Positions 30,999-33,667 of a stretch of DNA of 33,667 nt are shown here, one piece after another. Each line of letters begins with the position of its first letter. The stretch's first letter is position 1. Made by a program: the position numbers and the translations under genes. Source of the DNA: Desulfococcaceae bacterium (GTDB lineage Bacteria; Desulfobacterota; Desulfobacteria; Desulfobacterales; Desulfosalsimonadaceae); contig JAQYVU010000045.1 in assembly GCA_030145385.1 (NCBI GenBank), forward strand, positions 1-33,667, read 5' to 3'. The notes under the pieces were generated by a model, which was not told the origin of the DNA, made no database searches, and saw nothing but the letters and a program-made list of their open reading frames with translations.

Positions 30999-32786
30999 AT
31001 GAAAAAAACCCGACTCCAATTAATGCTTTGCGGCGGTTCAGGATGCCAGGCAACCGGAAGCCGAAAATTTCAGGATGCGCTTGAAAAAGAACTCAAACAT
31101 ACCCGCCTTGACCAGGAAATTAAAGTCATTGAAACCGGCTGCAACGGATTCTGTGCCGTCGGTCCCGTCATGCTGGTCCAGCCGGAAGGCATCTTTTATC
31201 AGAAGCTGAAACCCGAAGATGTACCGGAACTTGTGGAAGAACATTTCCTCAAAGGACGCCCGGTCAAACGGCTTCAATATGTCGAACCCGCATCCAAAGA
31301 AACCATACCGAACATGCACGATATTCCTTTTTTTGCACACCAGAAATTCCGGGTCATGCGCAACAAGGGGATAATCGATCCGGAAGTCATTGACGAGTAT
31401 ATTGCCAGGGACGGCTATTTTGGCGCTGCAAAGGCGCTGACACAAATGAGCCCGGAACAGATCATATCGGAAATGAAAATTTCCGGGCTCAGAGGCCGGG
31501 GCGGGGCCGGATTCCCGACGGGATTAAAATGGGAATTTGCTGCTAAATCGCCCGGTAATATCAAATATGTTCTTTGCAATGCCGATGAAGGGGATCCCGG
31601 GGCGTTCATGGACCGAAGCATCTTAGAGGCTGATCCCCATGCGGTCCTGGAAGGCATGCTTATTGCTGCACGGGCCATCAATGCGGGCAGGGGATATATC
31701 TACTGCCGGACCGAGTATCCGCTGGCACTGCACCGGTTGGATGTTGCGATTAAACAGGCCCGTGAATACGGACTTTTGGGAAAGAACATTTTAGAAAGCG
31801 GATTTGATTTTGACATTGAAGTCTATCAGGGTGCCGGTGCATTTGTATGCGGTGAGGAAACCGCGCTCATGCGGTCCATTGAAGGCAAACGCGGCATGCC
31901 GCGTCCCCGTCCGCCGTTTCCCGCGAATAAAGGGCTTTGGGAAAAGCCCACTGTTCTAAATAATGTGGAAACCCTGGCCAACATTCCCCAAATCATCTTA
32001 AACGGCGGCGAATGGTATGCGAGTATCGGCACCGAAACCAGCAAAGGCACCAAAGTGTTTGCCTTAACCGGCGCAGTAAACAACATCGGCCTGGTGGAAG
32101 TTCCCATGGGCATTACCCTTCGTCAGATGATTTATGACATCGGCGGCGGCATCCCAAATAAAAGGAAATTCAAGGCGGTCCAGCTCGGGGGACCTTCGGG
32201 CGGCTGCATTCCCGCTCAATGCCTGGACACCCCCATCGATTATGAAGAAATTGCAAAAGTCGGGGCCATTATGGGGTCCGGCGGCGTGATTGTCATGGAC
32301 GAAAAGACCTGCATGGTGGATATGGCCCGCTTTTTTCTGGATTTTATCCAGGATGAATCCTGCGGCAAATGCATCCCCTGCCGTGAAGGCACCCGGCGTT
32401 TATTGGAAACCATTGAGCAAATCTGCCAGGGCAACGGAAAACCCGAAGACATTCAAACATTGGAAACATTATCTGAAGTCATTAAAAATTCTTCCCTTTG
32501 CGGACTCGGCCAGACCGCGCCCAACCCGGTGCTGTCAACGCTGAGATATTTTAAAGACGAATATATCGCCCATATTGTTGAAAAAAAATGCCCGGCCAAA
32601 CGATGCACGGCGTTGCTGGATTTTAAAATCGACGCCGAACAGTGCAAAAAATGCGGTCTCTGCTTTAAGGCCTGCCCGGCCAACGCCATCACCTGGCAAA
32701 AAAAAGAAGTGGCAATCATTGATAATGAAAAATGCATTGAATGCATGAGTTGTTTTGAGGCGTGCAGGTTCAACGCAATCAATTAA
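30999..32786 (+). CDS. nuoF: NuoF/HndC/HydB-like FMN- and NAD(H)-binding subunit
   Basis: 595 residues. N-terminal thioredoxin-like ferredoxin domain (Cys11, 16, 48, 52); FMN/NADH core with GLRGRGGAGFPTGLKW (163-178), CNADEGDPGAFMDR (193-206), GAGAYVCGEETAL-type loop (278-290); [4Fe-4S] Cys455, 458, 461, 501; C-terminal 2[4Fe-4S] ferredoxin (Cys549, 552, 555, 559 and 579, 582, 585, 589). The domain order is that of HydB/HndC in electron-bifurcating hydrogenases, larger than respiratory NuoF. It exchanges electrons between NAD(P)H and Fe-S partners in the cytoplasm. It lies 173 bases after nuoE, with no terminator between. The usual HydA/HndD catalytic subunit is absent downstream, where a PAS sensor gene follows. 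Confidence 0.95.
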   Translation: MKKTRLQLMLCGGSGCQATGSRKFQDALEKELKHTRLDQEIKVIETGCNGFCAVGPVMLVQPEGIFYQKLKPEDVPELVEEHFLKGRPVKRLQYVEPASKETIPNMHDIPFFAHQKFRVMRNKGIIDPEVIDEYIARDGYFGAAKALTQMSPEQIISEMKISGLRGRGGAGFPTGLKWEFAAKSPGNIKYVLCNADEGDPGAFMDRSILEADPHAVLEGMLIAARAINAGRGYIYCRTEYPLALHRLDVAIKQAREYGLLGKNILESGFDFDIEVYQGAGAFVCGEETALMRSIEGKRGMPRPRPPFPANKGLWEKPTVLNNVETLANIPQIILNGGEWYASIGTETSKGTKVFALTGAVNNIGLVEVPMGITLRQMIYDIGGGIPNKRKFKAVQLGGPSGGCIPAQCLDTPIDYEEIAKVGAIMGSGGVIVMDEKTCMVDMARFFLDFIQDESCGKCIPCREGTRRLLETIEQICQGNGKPEDIQTLETLSEVIKNSSLCGLGQTAPNPVLSTLRYFKDEYIAHIVEKKCPAKRCTALLDFKIDAEQCKKCGLCFKACPANAITWQKKEVAIIDNEKCIECMSCFEACRFNAIN

Positions 32787-33217
32787 ATTTCTCATTTTTC
32801 TCATGCCCGATTCGACTTTTTATTTTTGAACTTTTTTTTGGCACATTTTGGCTATGATTAGAAAAACGGCTAAATCCCGTGTCTTCGTTTTTAGGTATGT
32901 TGCACATATATAGCAGCCGCGCACATTAAAAAACATTGTCAACCATGCCTAATAAGTTCCTATGGCAAAAAATCGAGAAGAGTGAAAACACTATCTTGTG
33001 TCTGTATAATTTTTCCTGAAGTACCGCATTGCTATTGTTATGCTTCAGTGGAGAATCAAATTTTACCTGTGCACATTGTTTCAACCCTGATTATCTCAAA
33101 TCCCATTTTTTGAAGAATACCTTCCCTATGCTTTAGCATTATGATATTTAAGATAATACAAGTAATCATAATACCATATGTGCCACTGATTTATCTCCAA
33201 ACTGGATTGAGAAAAAA
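32787..33217. other. 431-base intergenic region before the PAS sensor gene
   Basis: No gene supported. It contains T-rich runs just after nuoF (about 32815-32840), a hairpin AAAAACG/CGTTTTT around 32862-32893 that may act as terminator, and otherwise AT-rich sequence. TTGGCAC at 32839-32845 is a near-miss sigma-54 -24 box with faulty spacing. Confidence 0.4.
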
Positions 33218-33667
33218 ATGAATCAAAAACCTACTTATGAAGAACTGGAACGGCGGATTCTTGAATTAGAGGGACGTGAGACTTACCGTAATATTGCTGA
33301 AAAGGTGGTATTCCCACAGTTTGAAAAACACGATTCAATAATTTTAATAATTGATCCCGATTCAGGAGATATAATTAATGCCAATATTGCTGCACAAAAC
33401 TATTATGGCTATTCAATCAAAATCTTGAAGCAGATGAAAATTCAAGAAATCAATATGCTATCTCCGGACAAGGTTGCCGAAAAACGTCAGCAAGCAGCTA
33501 ATGAAAAGCTCAACTATTTTGAGTTTCCACATCGCCTTTCCAGTGGTGAAATTCGTACGGTTGAAGTTCACTCTTCTCCAATCATATTGCATGGCAGAAA
33601 ACTCCTTTTATCGATCATTCATGATATCACCGATCGCAAGCTGGCAGAAAAAGCTTTGTATGAGAGT
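33218..33667 (+). CDS. PAS-domain sensor protein, N-terminal part (runs off the window)
   Basis: 150 codons open to the window end. A short coiled-coil start (NQKPTYEELERRILELEG) is followed by a PAS fold: DSIILIIDPDSGDIINANIAAQNYYGYS, the KIQEINMLSP helix, FEFPHRLSSGEIRTVEVHSSPI and IIHDITDRKLAEKALYES, the usual PAS-to-next-domain junction. The output domain (histidine kinase, GGDEF or activator) is outside the window. No strong ribosome-binding site. It is the first gene after nuoF on the same strand but 431 bases away. Confidence 0.85.
   Translation, partial: MNQKPTYEELERRILELEGRETYRNIAEKVVFPQFEKHDSIILIIDPDSGDIINANIAAQNYYGYSIKILKQMKIQEINMLSPDKVAEKRQQAANEKLNYFEFPHRLSSGEIRTVEVHSSPIILHGRKLLLSIIHDITDRKLAEKALYES

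Noticed and set aside
32839-32858. Sigma-54-like TTGGCAC...GGCT upstream of the PAS gene
   Set aside because: The distance between GG and GC elements is one base too short, a change known to abolish sigma-54 recognition; the site is also 360 bases from the gene.

Overview
The window reads as chromosomal DNA of a strictly anaerobic, probably sulfate-reducing bacterium of the Desulfobacterota (Desulfobacterales-like). This is inferred from a selenocysteine formate dehydrogenase, NADH-dehydrogenase-like Fe-S subunits, a sensory [FeFe]-hydrogenase-like locus, DUF3786 and DUF134 proteins, PPi-dependent phosphofructokinase and a very high density of Fe-S and flavin proteins. No rRNA, tRNA, CRISPR array, phage gene or intact transposase was seen.

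Layout. 1-8.3 kb is mostly housekeeping metabolism: aroB (partial) and aroF (minus strand) behind a Trp attenuator with an unannotated leader peptide rich in Trp codons; pfp (plus); the Fe-S carrier ATPase Mrp, a DUF134 regulator and hisD (minus); serC (plus), divergent from hisD. 8.3-9.7 kb is an AT-rich, repeat-rich stretch with one lipoprotein gene. 9.8-14.7 kb holds fdhA, read through an in-frame UGA with a clear SECIS hairpin, then a small zinc-ribbon protein, a CDF metal exporter and a DUF3786 protein. A repeat bounded by inverted ends supplies the fdhA stop codon.

15.2-21.7 kb is a compact redox module: four minus-strand genes (CrtI-like FAD oxidoreductase, FNR plus [2Fe-2S] reductase, winged-helix/multi-Fe-S protein, iron-sulfur flavoprotein) with a divergent sigma-54 activator. 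A near-consensus -24/-12 promoter lies in the shared intergenic region and points at the four genes. This is my first candidate for an undescribed system.

21.9-27.8 kb is a minus-strand regulatory and electron-transfer locus: DRTGG protein, RsbW-like kinase, HydS-like [FeFe]-hydrogenase homologue, second DRTGG protein, PHP phosphoesterase, stand-alone HATPase, thioredoxin-like ferredoxin, a cyclic-nucleotide-binding domain fused to a thioredoxin-like ferredoxin, and a second cyclic-nucleotide-binding protein. 28.1-30.2 kb is trkH-trkA (K+ uptake). 30.3-32.8 kb carries nuoE- and nuoF-like genes without an adjacent hydrogenase or NuoG-like subunit; the N-terminus of FdhA is NuoG-like and could be their partner. 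This regulated NuoEF/HydS set is the second candidate system. The window ends inside a PAS-domain sensor gene.
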